NCBI RefSeq assembly: GCF_044359855.1
Contig: NZ_CP132291.1
Coordinates: 2,914,001 to 2,978,000, forward strand
Length of the DNA stretch: 64,000 nt
Direction: 5' to 3'
From: Rummeliibacillus pycnus_A
GTDB taxonomy: Bacteria; Bacillota; Bacilli; Bacillales_A; Planococcaceae
In this document: piece after piece, positions 16,072-24,643 of the stretch
Numbering within the stretch: position 1 is the stretch's first letter
Layout of the letters: the number at the start of each line of letters is the position of its first letter
Notes under the pieces: model-generated
What the model was told of the DNA's origin: nothing
Databases searched by the model: none
Seen by the model: the letters and a program-made list of their open reading frames with translations, nothing else
Made by a program: the position numbers and the translations under genes

Positions 16072-16680
16072 TTACTTCATCTTTTTATCTATTAACATAT
16101 TAGCCTCTAACACATTCATTTTATCTTCTCCTAACACACCAAATACCTTTTTGGATGTGGCCTCTTTTATAATATTTTGCACCTCTTCTTTCGATAAATG
16201 AGATGTTGCTGCAATACGATCAATTTGTATTTCAGCTGAAGGAATTGAAATATGTGGATCTAGCCCAGATCCGGAACTAGTCATTAAATCAGCAGGAATA
16301 TCTTTTTTAGAGACAGATGGATTGTTCTTTAAAAATTCATCTACACTGTCATTCATTCGTTTCGTCAACTCTGGATTAGATGGAGCGTAGTTAAAGTTTC
16401 CAGAACTGACACCTGTATAGTTTGGATCATTTTTTTCATATACATTATAATTCACACTTGAAACGCGACTAATAAAATGAGCTGGATTTTCAAAGGTTTG
16501 GCCGATTAATTTCGATCCTACTACTTTACCATCTATCTTAATCAGACTACCATTTGCTTTATCATGGAAAACTAGTTGTGAAACACCAGTTACAGCAAAT
16601 GGATAAATAAGGCCGCAGATAATCATCATCACAACAGATGTTAAAAAAGCTACCTTGATTTGTGGAAATATTTTTTTCAT
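16072..16680 (-). CDS. kdpC: Potassium-transporting ATPase subunit C
   Basis: KdpC is the single-span subunit that stabilises the KdpA-KdpB potassium pump. The 202-residue protein has one N-terminal membrane helix (FLTSVVMMIICGLIYPFAVTG), then the family motifs VGSKLIGQTFENPAHFISRVS, SSGSGLDPHIS and a C-terminal VLGEDKMNVLEANM. The start at ATG 16680 sits 8 bases from GAGGAG; the ATG at 16686 is too close to it. Last gene of kdpFABC, 15 bases after kdpB. Confidence 0.96.
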   Translation of the reverse strand: MKKIFPQIKVAFLTSVVMMIICGLIYPFAVTGVSQLVFHDKANGSLIKIDGKVVGSKLIGQTFENPAHFISRVSSVNYNVYEKNDPNYTGVSSGNFNYAPSNPELTKRMNDSVDEFLKNNPSVSKKDIPADLMTSSGSGLDPHISIPSAEIQIDRIAATSHLSKEEVQNIIKEATSKKVFGVLGEDKMNVLEANMLIDKKMK

Positions 16681-16695
16681 CGTCATGACTCCTCT

Positions 16696-18741
16696 CTAAA
16701 TTCCTATCATTTTTAATATTGGTGCAATAATAATATCGATTACTTTAATGCCGATGAAGGGAACTATCGCACCGCCAACTCCGTAAATTATGCTGTTTTT
16801 GATCAATAGTTTTGATGAACTCATCGCTTTATATTGCACACCTTTCATCGCCACAGGAATGAGTAGGGGGATGATAATGGCGTTGAAAATAAGTGCTGAA
16901 AGAATAGCACTTGTTGAAGAGTCTAAGTGCATAATATTTAAACGATTCATCTCTGGAATGCCAATTAGTAAAATTGCTGGGATAATCGCAAAATACTTCG
17001 CAATATCATTTGCGATACTGAATGTTGTTAGTGCTCCTCGAGTCATTAACAGCTGCTTCCCAATTTCAACGACTTCAATAATTTTAGTTGGATCGGAATC
17101 TAGGTCAACCATATTTGCTGCTTCTTTGGCAGAGTTTGTACCTGTATTCATTGCCATTCCAACATCTGCTTGAGCAAGTGCTGGTGCATCATTCGTACCA
17201 TCACCAGTCATAGCGACAACTTTTCCTAGTTTTTGTTCATCTCTTATGACTTGAATTTTATCTTCTGGTTTGCTTTCTGCAATGAAACCATCAACTCCAG
17301 CTTCTTTGGCAATTGCTGCAGCTGTTAGTGGATTATCTCCTGTGCACATAATGGTTTTAATCCCCATTTCACGTAGCTGTTTGAAGCGCTCTTTCAAACC
17401 AGACTTCACAACATCTTTTAAGTAAATCACACCGAGAATCATTTCATTTTTCATGACAACTAAAGGCGTTCCACCTTCGTTTGATACAACATGAATAAGT
17501 TTTTCTAAATCTCTCGGTACAGCCTTGCTTTCTTTCTTAATCGTGTCATAAGCACCTTTTCGATACCTTTCACCATCTGCTGTATTGAGGCCACTCATTC
17601 GTGTTTGTGCAGTAAATGGAATATGCTCACTTGATTGAATAATCTGTTCGACATCTTGCACAGCAAGTTTTTGTTCCTTAGCTAAAGCAATAATTGATTT
17701 TCCTTCCGGTGTGTCATCTGTTAATGAACTTAAATACGCTGCAGCTGTTAATTCTTCTTGGTTAACACCAGATACAGGAAGAAAAGCTGTCGCCATACGA
17801 TTCCCGTGAGTAATTGTCCCTGTCTTATCTAAAATTAATGTATCTACATCACCACATGCTTCTACTGCTTTCCCATTCATCGCAATCACATTAAATTGTG
17901 TTACGCGGTCCATTCCTGCGATACCAATTGCAGATAGTAATCCGCCGATTGTCGTTGGAATAAGACATACTGTTAATGCGATTAAAGTTGCAATTGAAAT
18001 GTCGATGTTTAAATATTGCAGCATTGGATAAAGCGTCATAACCACTAATAAGAAGATAATGGTTAAACTTACGAGCAATGTACTTAATGCAATTTCATTC
18101 GGAGTCTTTTTCCGATTTGCTCCTTCTATAAGAGAAATCATTTTATCTAAAAAGGACTCTCCTGGAAGTGAAGTGATTTTAATGGTTAATTCATCACTTG
18201 TGACAATCGTACCTCCTGTAACAGAAGAGAAGTCTCCACCTCTTTCCTTCACGACTGGCGCAGATTCACCTGTAATAGCTGATTCGTCTACAGTTGCAAT
18301 TCCATCAACTACTTCACCGTCATTTGGGATTGTTTCACCTGCACGAACGATCACAATATCACCATGTGTAAGTTCACTAGCTTGTTTCATTACTTCATTT
18401 CCATCTATAATCACTCTTGCAGATGTAGAAGATTTGGTTTTTTTCAGAGTGGCAACTTGGGCTTTCCCTCGACCTTGTGCTATTGATTCTGCGAAATTTG
18501 CAAACAAAATCGTTAAAAATAAAACAACTGCAACAACGCAATTATATAAACGTAGATTTTCTTCTCCTGCATGGAATAGAGAAGGAAAGATTGATAACAG
18601 TACAACGAGGAAAAAGCCGATTTCTACGACAAACATAACAGGGTTTTTTAACATATATATTGGATTAAATTTTTTTAAAGCACTTACGAATGAAGTGGCT
18701 ACAATCTCCTTTGTTAAGAGGCCATTCTTTTTTGCTCCCAT
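16696..18741 (-). CDS. kdpB: Potassium-transporting ATPase subunit B
   Basis: KdpB is the P-type ATPase engine of the high-affinity potassium uptake complex. The 681-residue protein shows the phosphorylation motif DKTGTITHG (Asp near 305), the actuator motif TGES, the nucleotide-binding MCTGDNPLTA and hinge TGDGTNDAPAL, and seven or so membrane helices. I choose ATG 18741 because AAAGGAG is about 8 bases upstream; the ATG at 18759 overlaps the kdpA stop and has the site downstream of it. Translationally coupled to kdpA. Confidence 0.97.
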   Translation of the reverse strand: MGAKKNGLLTKEIVATSFVSALKKFNPIYMLKNPVMFVVEIGFFLVVLLSIFPSLFHAGEENLRLYNCVVAVVLFLTILFANFAESIAQGRGKAQVATLKKTKSSTSARVIIDGNEVMKQASELTHGDIVIVRAGETIPNDGEVVDGIATVDESAITGESAPVVKERGGDFSSVTGGTIVTSDELTIKITSLPGESFLDKMISLIEGANRKKTPNEIALSTLLVSLTIIFLLVVMTLYPMLQYLNIDISIATLIALTVCLIPTTIGGLLSAIGIAGMDRVTQFNVIAMNGKAVEACGDVDTLILDKTGTITHGNRMATAFLPVSGVNQEELTAAAYLSSLTDDTPEGKSIIALAKEQKLAVQDVEQIIQSSEHIPFTAQTRMSGLNTADGERYRKGAYDTIKKESKAVPRDLEKLIHVVSNEGGTPLVVMKNEMILGVIYLKDVVKSGLKERFKQLREMGIKTIMCTGDNPLTAAAIAKEAGVDGFIAESKPEDKIQVIRDEQKLGKVVAMTGDGTNDAPALAQADVGMAMNTGTNSAKEAANMVDLDSDPTKIIEVVEIGKQLLMTRGALTTFSIANDIAKYFAIIPAILLIGIPEMNRLNIMHLDSSTSAILSALIFNAIIIPLLIPVAMKGVQYKAMSSSKLLIKNSIIYGVGGAIVPFIGIKVIDIIIAPILKMIGI

Positions 18742-18755
18742 GTTCTCACTCCTTT

Positions 18756-20459
18756 TCATGAGTTAAGCTGTAAAAATTCCGTAATTGGTCCAAGTGCAAG
18801 TGATGGTAAGAATGTTAATGCACCAACAACGAGGACAATCGCGACTAGGAATAAAGTAAATGTCGCATTATTTGTTTTCAATGCACCGACTGATTCATTG
18901 TGTACGATTTTTTTCGCTAGTAATGAAGCAATAGCGATTTGCAGTACAATGGATGTATAGCGGCCAAAAAACATAGCCAAGCCGGTTGTTACATTCCAAA
19001 ATGTTGAGTTATCTGCCAATCCCTCAAATCCTGAACCGTTATTCGCAGAAGATGATGCAAATTCATAAAGTACTTGTGATAAGCCATGAGCACCTGGATT
19101 TGTAATCCCAGCAACTCCACCAGCTGTGATAACTGCTAATGCTGAGAAACCAAGAATAATAGTAGGATGAATTAAAATACAAAGAGCAATGAGTTTCATT
19201 TCTTTTGCTTCGATTTTCTTCCCTAAAAACTGTGGTGTTCGACCAATCATTAAACATGCAATGAAGATTGTAAGAAGAACGTACATCATCATATTCATCA
19301 AGCCAACACCTTTACCGCCGAATACGACATTTAGCATCATGTTGAATAATGGTACTAAACCTCCAAGGGGTGTTAACGTGTCATGCATATTATTTACAGT
19401 TCCTGTTGTAAATGCCGTCGTTACAGCAGTAAATAATGAAGATTGCGCGATACCGAAGCGTGTTTCTTTGCCCTCCATATTGCCTGTATGATCATCAATA
19501 CCAATTGCATGGATTGCTGGATTACCTGATTTTTCACTTAGATATACAACTGCAGCCCCCATTAAAAAGATGATACTCATAGCTATGAATATCGAAGCTC
19601 CTTGTTTTCCTATCCAAACTTTTTTATCACGTTTTTTCCGATATGCAATCATTAAACCAAGTGTTACAACACAAGCCCCTGGCAGTAACATCATCGAAAG
19701 CATTTCTACTATATTTGATAGTACAGTTGGATTTTCAAATGGTGTGGATGAGTTCGCTCCATTAAAACCACCTCCATTTGTTCCTAGGTGTTTAATTGAT
19801 TCCATTGCAGCAATGGGTCCAAACGCAATGTCTTGTTGTTTATGCTCAATCGTAGTTAAAGTAATATTCTCTTTAAACGTTTGAGGGACACCTTGCGATA
19901 CGAGAATAAGAGAAACAACAAAAGATAAAGGCAATAAAATACGGGTAATAACACGTACAAAGTCAACGTAGAAATTACCAAGTACGTCTGTTTTAGCAAT
20001 TAGTCTTCGGCAAAAAGCCATACATACGGCATAGCCTGATGCTGCAGACGTGAACATCATGAAGATTATTACAAGCATTTGAGATAGATAGCTTAAACCC
20101 GATTCGCCGCTATAATGCTGAAGATTCGTATTCGTCATAAAGGAAATGATCGTATTAAACGATAATGTCGTTTCCATATTTCCAATATCATTGGGATTTA
20201 AAAAAAGTGCGGATTGGATACGTAAAATGAAATATCCAATAGCAATCATTACAGCATTTGAAAATAGTAAAGAGAAAATATATTGTTTACCTGTCATATC
20301 CTCTTGTTTAATTGAGCTCAGTTTATAAATGATGTTCTCCACTCGATTAAAGAAACCATCGCCCCACATCTTTTCCTTCATCGTAACTTTATATAAGTAG
20401 CGTCCAGCGATAAGGACGAGTGGTAAATAGATAAGCAAAACAATCGTAATTTGCCACAT
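18756..20459 (-). CDS. kdpA: Potassium-transporting ATPase subunit A
   Basis: KdpA is the potassium-selective channel-like subunit. The 567-residue protein has ten or so membrane helices and the degenerate selectivity-filter loops typical of the family (for example FMTNTNLQHYSGE, LGTNGGGFNGANS, TTGTVNNMHDTLTPLGG and SSANNGSGFEGL). AAGGAGG precedes the ATG. It follows kdpF by 15 bases and overlaps the start region of kdpB. Confidence 0.97.
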   Translation of the reverse strand: MWQITIVLLIYLPLVLIAGRYLYKVTMKEKMWGDGFFNRVENIIYKLSSIKQEDMTGKQYIFSLLFSNAVMIAIGYFILRIQSALFLNPNDIGNMETTLSFNTIISFMTNTNLQHYSGESGLSYLSQMLVIIFMMFTSAASGYAVCMAFCRRLIAKTDVLGNFYVDFVRVITRILLPLSFVVSLILVSQGVPQTFKENITLTTIEHKQQDIAFGPIAAMESIKHLGTNGGGFNGANSSTPFENPTVLSNIVEMLSMMLLPGACVVTLGLMIAYRKKRDKKVWIGKQGASIFIAMSIIFLMGAAVVYLSEKSGNPAIHAIGIDDHTGNMEGKETRFGIAQSSLFTAVTTAFTTGTVNNMHDTLTPLGGLVPLFNMMLNVVFGGKGVGLMNMMMYVLLTIFIACLMIGRTPQFLGKKIEAKEMKLIALCILIHPTIILGFSALAVITAGGVAGITNPGAHGLSQVLYEFASSSANNGSGFEGLADNSTFWNVTTGLAMFFGRYTSIVLQIAIASLLAKKIVHNESVGALKTNNATFTLFLVAIVLVVGALTFLPSLALGPITEFLQLNS

Positions 20460-20474
20460 GGTAAAGGACCTCCT

Positions 20475-20552
20475 TTAGTACTTTTCTGGATTTAGTAAAG
20501 CGTGTACGAGATATCCGATTAAAATAATCATGATTGTTAATAAGATCCACAT
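20475..20552 (-). CDS. kdpF: KdpF-like small subunit of the Kdp pump
   Basis: A 25-residue single-helix peptide (MWILLTIMIILIGYLVHALL then NPEKY) lies 15 bases upstream of kdpA. The length, one membrane helix and the C-terminal NPE(K/R)Y/F match KdpF, which stabilises the KdpABC complex. Too short for routine gene calling. A GGTGAAAT-type site precedes the ATG. Confidence 0.85.
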   Translation of the reverse strand: MWILLTIMIILIGYLVHALLNPEKY

Positions 20553-20564
20553 TAGATTTCACCT

Positions 20565-20657
20565 CTACTTTTCAACTTCTTTGTAGCACCATGTTGTTAA
20601 AGCAAAAAGACTCGTAAAGCTTATTATTAATATGAAAATCATGTATAGTTCCAACAT
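20565..20657 (-). CDS. 30-residue membrane peptide leading the kdp operon
   Basis: ATG 20657 follows AAGGATG by 5 bases and encodes MLELYMIFILIISFTSLFAL followed by TTWCYKEVEK and a stop, 12 bases before kdpF. It is one hydrophobic helix with a short charged tail, much like KdpF in size and layout. I know of no assigned function. The ribosome site, position and spacing make it a probable first gene of the operon. It could be a second KdpF-like subunit or a regulatory peptide. Confidence 0.6.
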   Translation of the reverse strand: MLELYMIFILIISFTSLFALTTWCYKEVEK

Positions 20658-20739
20658 TTTGCACATCCTTTCTTGCTTGTGATTGGTTTTACTATAGGTG
20701 AAAAGAAATTAATGTAGTGTTTGGATTTTAGATAAGACA

Positions 20740-20758
20740 TTAAGATGGCGTTAAGATG
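20740..20758. promoter_or_regulatory. Direct-repeat operator candidate between kdp operons
   Basis: TTAAGATG occurs at 20740-20747 and 20751-20758, two 8-bp direct repeats with 11-bp spacing, about one helical turn. OmpR/PhoB-class regulators such as KdpE bind direct repeats with this spacing. It sits upstream of both kdpD and the divergent transporter operon, so it could serve either. Confidence 0.55.
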
Positions 20759-20819
20759 TTTGAAAGAACGTCCTTTTTGTGTGGAAAGTAATTATAATGA
20801 AGGCAAGGGGGATGTTGAA

Positions 20820-23477
20820 GTGACTCAATATTCAAATCATAAGCGTGGTCAGTTAAAGATATTTTTGGGTTATGCAGCAGGTGTTGGAAAGACTTATACC
20901 ATGTTAAAAGAAGCAAAAGAGCAACTTAAACTAGGGACAGATGTTGTCATTGGTTATATAGAGCCACATCCTCGTAAAGAAACAATGGAGCTGCTAGAAG
21001 GATTTGAAGTAGTACCTACAAAGTCTATTTCATATAAGGGAAAACATTTTACGGAATTAAATCTAGATGGCATTATTCGGCGTGCACCTGAACTTGTTTT
21101 AATTGATGAATTGGCTCATACCAATACACCTAATCTTAGGCATTCCAAGCGATATGGGGATGTAGAGGAACTACTAAATCAGGGGATTAATGTGTATACC
21201 ACTCTAAACATTCAGCATATTGAAAGTCTACATGACCTTGTTGAAGAAATAACGCATATTAAAGTTCGTGAACGTATCCCAGATGCAATTATCGACCAAG
21301 CATCACAGATTAAACTCGTCGATATTGAACCTGATGAGTTAATTGAAAGATTAAAAGAAGGCAAGATTTATAAAAAAACGTATGTAGAGAAAGCTTTAAA
21401 TCATTTCTTTCAAATTAATAACCTTATAGCATTAAGGGAAATTGCGTTAAGAAGAATTGCTGATACAATTCACAATAAAACGAACAACTCATATGTAAAT
21501 GCTATGCAAAATAATGTGCTAGAACATATATTGGTGGGGATTAGTAGCTCTCCTACGAATGCAAAAGTAATTCGAACTGCTGCTAGACTTGCACAAGCAT
21601 TACATGGTAAATTTACCGCACTTTATGTAGAGCGAGATACCAACCAAGCAATGTCTCAAGTAAATGAAGAACGATTAAAGAAAAATTTGAAGCTAGCTGA
21701 GCAATTAGGGGGCAATGTTGTTACAGTTCAAGAGGACAGCATTGCTACGGCAATTGCTAATTATGCTCAATTAAGTGGTGTAACAAAGCTTGTTATTGGA
21801 AGAACGATAACGAAAGCAACCATTTGGGGAAGATCGAAAATTACTGATAAGTTAAATGAGCTTTTACCGAATCTATCAATTTACATTGTCCCAGATCAAG
21901 AAAATACACCAAAGAAGAAGATGGATTATAAAACAGATTTCAAACTACAACCTTTTGACTTACTTAAGATGATTCTTATCTTTAGCATCGCGTCGATTGT
22001 TGGGATGTTCTTTAAATCCCTCGGGATTAGTGAAGCAAATATTATTACGATTTATATCTTAGGTGTATTGATAGTAGCTATTTGGACAACTAGCTGGGTA
22101 ATGAACATTATTAGTTCACTCGTTGCAGTATTGAGCTTTAACTTCCTATTCACGAAACCAATCTTTTCGTTTGAAGCGTACAATCAGGATTATCCAATGA
22201 CTTTTATTATCATGTTTGTTTCGGGTGTCATTACAAGTAGCTTAACAAAAAAAGTGAAAATGCAAGAACGACAAGCCATTCAAAAATCCTATCGTATGGA
22301 AACGTTACTGGAAACCAATCGTAAGCTACAATCTGCATCATCTTTTGAACAATTGATTGAAGAAGGTTCCTCAGAAATTGTTAAACTTACTGAACTCCCA
22401 GTATGCTATTACAGTATTAAGGATAAACGAGTTATAAAGCATACATTTTATAAATCACCCTTGCTTTCTTCGGCGCAGAATAAGGAACAGGAGAATGAAT
22501 TCAACAATAAAAATGAGCTTGCCATCGTGCAATGGGTTATAAATAATGAACGTGTTGCAGGCATGACAACGGATGTTTTTAAAGAAGCTTACGGTTATTA
22601 CGTCCCATTTCTTTCAAATAATAAGGTTACAGGTGTAATCGGTATTTCACTTCATAAAAAAGGACAATTGCCGACTTTTGAACGTCAAATATTGTATGCT
22701 ATTTTGAATGATTTTTCGTTCGCACTTGATAAATGGCAGCTACTGCGTATTAATGAGAATGTACGCCGTGAAAAAGAATTAGAACAAATTCAATCGAATT
22801 TGTTGCGCTCTATTTCACATGATTTGCGAACACCACTTACAAGTATTTCGGGACATGCGGATATTTTGAAAACGAATGATTACAATATGTCTATAAATCA
22901 GCGCCAAACACTGTATGAAGACATTTATTACAATTCCAATCGGCTTGTACAACTGGTAGAAAATTTACTTGCTGTATCAAAGTTAAGTAATGGACATTTT
23001 CCTCTTCAAATTCAAGAGGAATTGATTGAAGATGTTATTAACGATGCAATTTACCAACTTTCAAAAAATAGTACCCGACCAATTCAGGTCCATATTGAAC
23101 CTGAATTTCTTTTGGCACATATGGACACACGGTTAATTGGGCAAGTACTTATAAACTTACTTGACAATGCGGTAAGCTATACTCCTTACGAAAGTAGTGT
23201 CGCTATTTTCGCTTTTGAAAAGGGAGATGATGTCCTTATTGAAGTTCGAGATACAGGAAAGGGTATCTCAGATGGACAAAAGAAAGAACTGTTTCAAACA
23301 TTTAAAAAGAGTCAAATGGAACAAAGTGACGCAAAACGCGGGCTGGGTATTGGTTTATCCCTTTGTCAAACCATTTTAAAATTGCATGAAAGTGAATTAA
23401 CTGTTCGAGATAATATTCCTCATGGAGCGATTTTCAGCTTTTGTTTGAAAAAAGGAGGTGTAGTGAATGAATCGTAA
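20820..23477 (+). CDS. kdpD: Potassium-sensing histidine kinase KdpD
   Basis: The 885-residue full-length KdpD senses potassium limitation and turgor and phosphorylates KdpE. Order: KdpD domain with Walker A GYAAGVGKTYT (about 16-26); a universal-stress-protein domain (about 235-360); four membrane helices (about 380-480); a GAF-like region; HisKA with SISHDLRTPLTS (His near 667); and an HATPase domain. The Usp domain contains SSS, exactly 20 residues, then FTALY, matching the SxS-X20-FTAxY c-di-AMP site described for Staphylococcus aureus KdpD. Start GTG 20820 follows AAGGGGG by 8 bases; the ATG at 20745 lies within the putative operator. Confidence 0.95.
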   Translation: MTQYSNHKRGQLKIFLGYAAGVGKTYTMLKEAKEQLKLGTDVVIGYIEPHPRKETMELLEGFEVVPTKSISYKGKHFTELNLDGIIRRAPELVLIDELAHTNTPNLRHSKRYGDVEELLNQGINVYTTLNIQHIESLHDLVEEITHIKVRERIPDAIIDQASQIKLVDIEPDELIERLKEGKIYKKTYVEKALNHFFQINNLIALREIALRRIADTIHNKTNNSYVNAMQNNVLEHILVGISSSPTNAKVIRTAARLAQALHGKFTALYVERDTNQAMSQVNEERLKKNLKLAEQLGGNVVTVQEDSIATAIANYAQLSGVTKLVIGRTITKATIWGRSKITDKLNELLPNLSIYIVPDQENTPKKKMDYKTDFKLQPFDLLKMILIFSIASIVGMFFKSLGISEANIITIYILGVLIVAIWTTSWVMNIISSLVAVLSFNFLFTKPIFSFEAYNQDYPMTFIIMFVSGVITSSLTKKVKMQERQAIQKSYRMETLLETNRKLQSASSFEQLIEEGSSEIVKLTELPVCYYSIKDKRVIKHTFYKSPLLSSAQNKEQENEFNNKNELAIVQWVINNERVAGMTTDVFKEAYGYYVPFLSNNKVTGVIGISLHKKGQLPTFERQILYAILNDFSFALDKWQLLRINENVRREKELEQIQSNLLRSISHDLRTPLTSISGHADILKTNDYNMSINQRQTLYEDIYYNSNRLVQLVENLLAVSKLSNGHFPLQIQEELIEDVINDAIYQLSKNSTRPIQVHIEPEFLLAHMDTRLIGQVLINLLDNAVSYTPYESSVAIFAFEKGDDVLIEVRDTGKGISDGQKKELFQTFKKSQMEQSDAKRGLGIGLSLCQTILKLHESELTVRDNIPHGAIFSFCLKKGGVVNES

Positions 23478-24174
23478 AAAAATTCTTATTGTTGAAGATG
23501 ATATTGCCATCGGAAATCTTATTAAAATGACTATAGAGCTTCACGACTACGATTATAAACTTGTTACAAAGGGCATTGATGCATTAAAGGAAGTTGTTTC
23601 AACACATCCAGATGTCATTATTTTAGACCTTGGTTTACCGGATATGGATGGTATCGACATTATCCTAAAAGTACGTACTTGGTCGAAAATTCCAATTATT
23701 GTTGTCAGCGCTCGTGGTGAAGAAACCGAGAAGATTAAGGCGCTTGATATGGGAGCAGATGATTATGTTGAAAAACCATTTAGTGTTGATGAATTGCTTG
23801 CTCGCATACGTGTTGCACTAAGACGTTCAGTTACTAATGAAGGTTTAGAAAAAGAGCAACCCACATTTACAAATGGACCACTCTCAATAGATTATTTATC
23901 CAATACCGTGTTTGTTAATCATGAGGAAATCCATCTTACACCAAATGAATACAAGCTTTTAGAAACATTAAGTAAAAATCTTGGCAAAGTGCTCACTCAC
24001 AACTATTTATTAAAACAAGTTTGGGGAGATGCGCTCGACACTGACGTACCAAATTTGCGTGTCTTCATGGCTACACTCCGAAAAAAAATTGAGAAAAATG
24101 TAAATCAGCAAAAGTTTATTCAAACGCATATTCGGATTGGTTATCGCATGATTCATTGGGAGAAAAATGATTAA
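23467..24174 (+). CDS. kdpE: Response regulator KdpE
   Basis: The 235-residue OmpR-family regulator activates kdpFABC after phosphorylation by KdpD. The receiver domain has the acidic pocket VEDD and the phospho-acceptor in VIILDLGLPD (Asp near 54), with the conserved Lys in VEKPFS. The winged-helix DNA-binding domain follows (about 130-230, LTPNEYKLLETL). It overlaps the 3' end of kdpD by 11 bases, so the two are translationally coupled. AAAGGAGGTG precedes the ATG. Confidence 0.96.
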   Translation: MNRKKILIVEDDIAIGNLIKMTIELHDYDYKLVTKGIDALKEVVSTHPDVIILDLGLPDMDGIDIILKVRTWSKIPIIVVSARGEETEKIKALDMGADDYVEKPFSVDELLARIRVALRRSVTNEGLEKEQPTFTNGPLSIDYLSNTVFVNHEEIHLTPNEYKLLETLSKNLGKVLTHNYLLKQVWGDALDTDVPNLRVFMATLRKKIEKNVNQQKFIQTHIRIGYRMIHWEKND

Positions 24175-24298
24175 TGATAAGGGGCTGTTCAATAAGTAGA
24201 TCAGCCTCTCAATATTAAAATATTTATATATTTTGGATTTTAGTACATATAGAAAAGAAATGTGGGCGCGGTGCGAGACTCCTGCAGTAAATCTTGCA

Positions 24299-24490
24299 GG
24301 GTACTGAAAAAGTAAAATAGATGTTAATTTATGATAAAAATCTGGTATAGCTATCTTCGTTGAAGTGGAATTAGCGGAGACTCCTGTGGGAAAACGAGCT
24401 AGATGAGACCCCGGAGCGCAGCGAGGAGGCTCATCAGTTCGCCCACGGAAAGCGGAGCTAATTCCACTTCATTAATAGCAGGATTACTTT
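24299..24490. repeat. Inverted-repeat element B, copy 1
   Basis: The left end GGGTACTGAAAAAGTA matches the terminal repeat of the copy at 30456-30698. Internally, GAAGTGGAATTAGC (24362-24375) pairs with GCTAATTCCACTTC (24457-24470) around a GC-rich core with two further inverted segments, so the transcript would fold into one long cruciform-like hairpin. The right end (ACTTTTT) is degraded. No ORF. It looks like a MITE or the related Bacillales intergenic hairpin repeats. It is itself preceded by a fragment of another such repeat (24265-24298). Confidence 0.7.
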
Positions 24491-24493
24491 TTA

Positions 24494-24513
24494 AAAAATA
24501 CAACTGTATTTTT
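24494..24513. promoter_or_regulatory. Palindromic operator candidate upstream of kbl
   Basis: AAAAATACAACTGTATTTTT has two perfect 9-bp arms around AC. It matches 16 of 20 positions of the perfect palindrome upstream of tdh (34650-34669). kbl and tdh act in sequence, so a shared repressor or activator site is likely. A TATAAT box lies at 24562-24567. Confidence 0.6.
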
Positions 24514-24643
24514 AGAAAGAACATTAACTGCCTCTTTATAAAGGAATATATATGATGTTTTTATAATGGTTCTTTTCAGGAGTACAAAACGGAAGAGGTA
24601 TATGCTACAATATCGGTATAATCGCATGAAAGGGATGATGACC

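Noticed and set aside
20745..20819. Extended N-terminus of KdpD from ATG 20745
   Set aside because: No ribosome site before it, it covers the direct-repeat operator, and GTG 20820 has an ideal site and gives the family length.
24180..24210. Terminator after kdpE (AGGGGCTG/CAGCCTCT)
   Set aside because: Short stem with a 14-base loop and no T-run. Not convincing.
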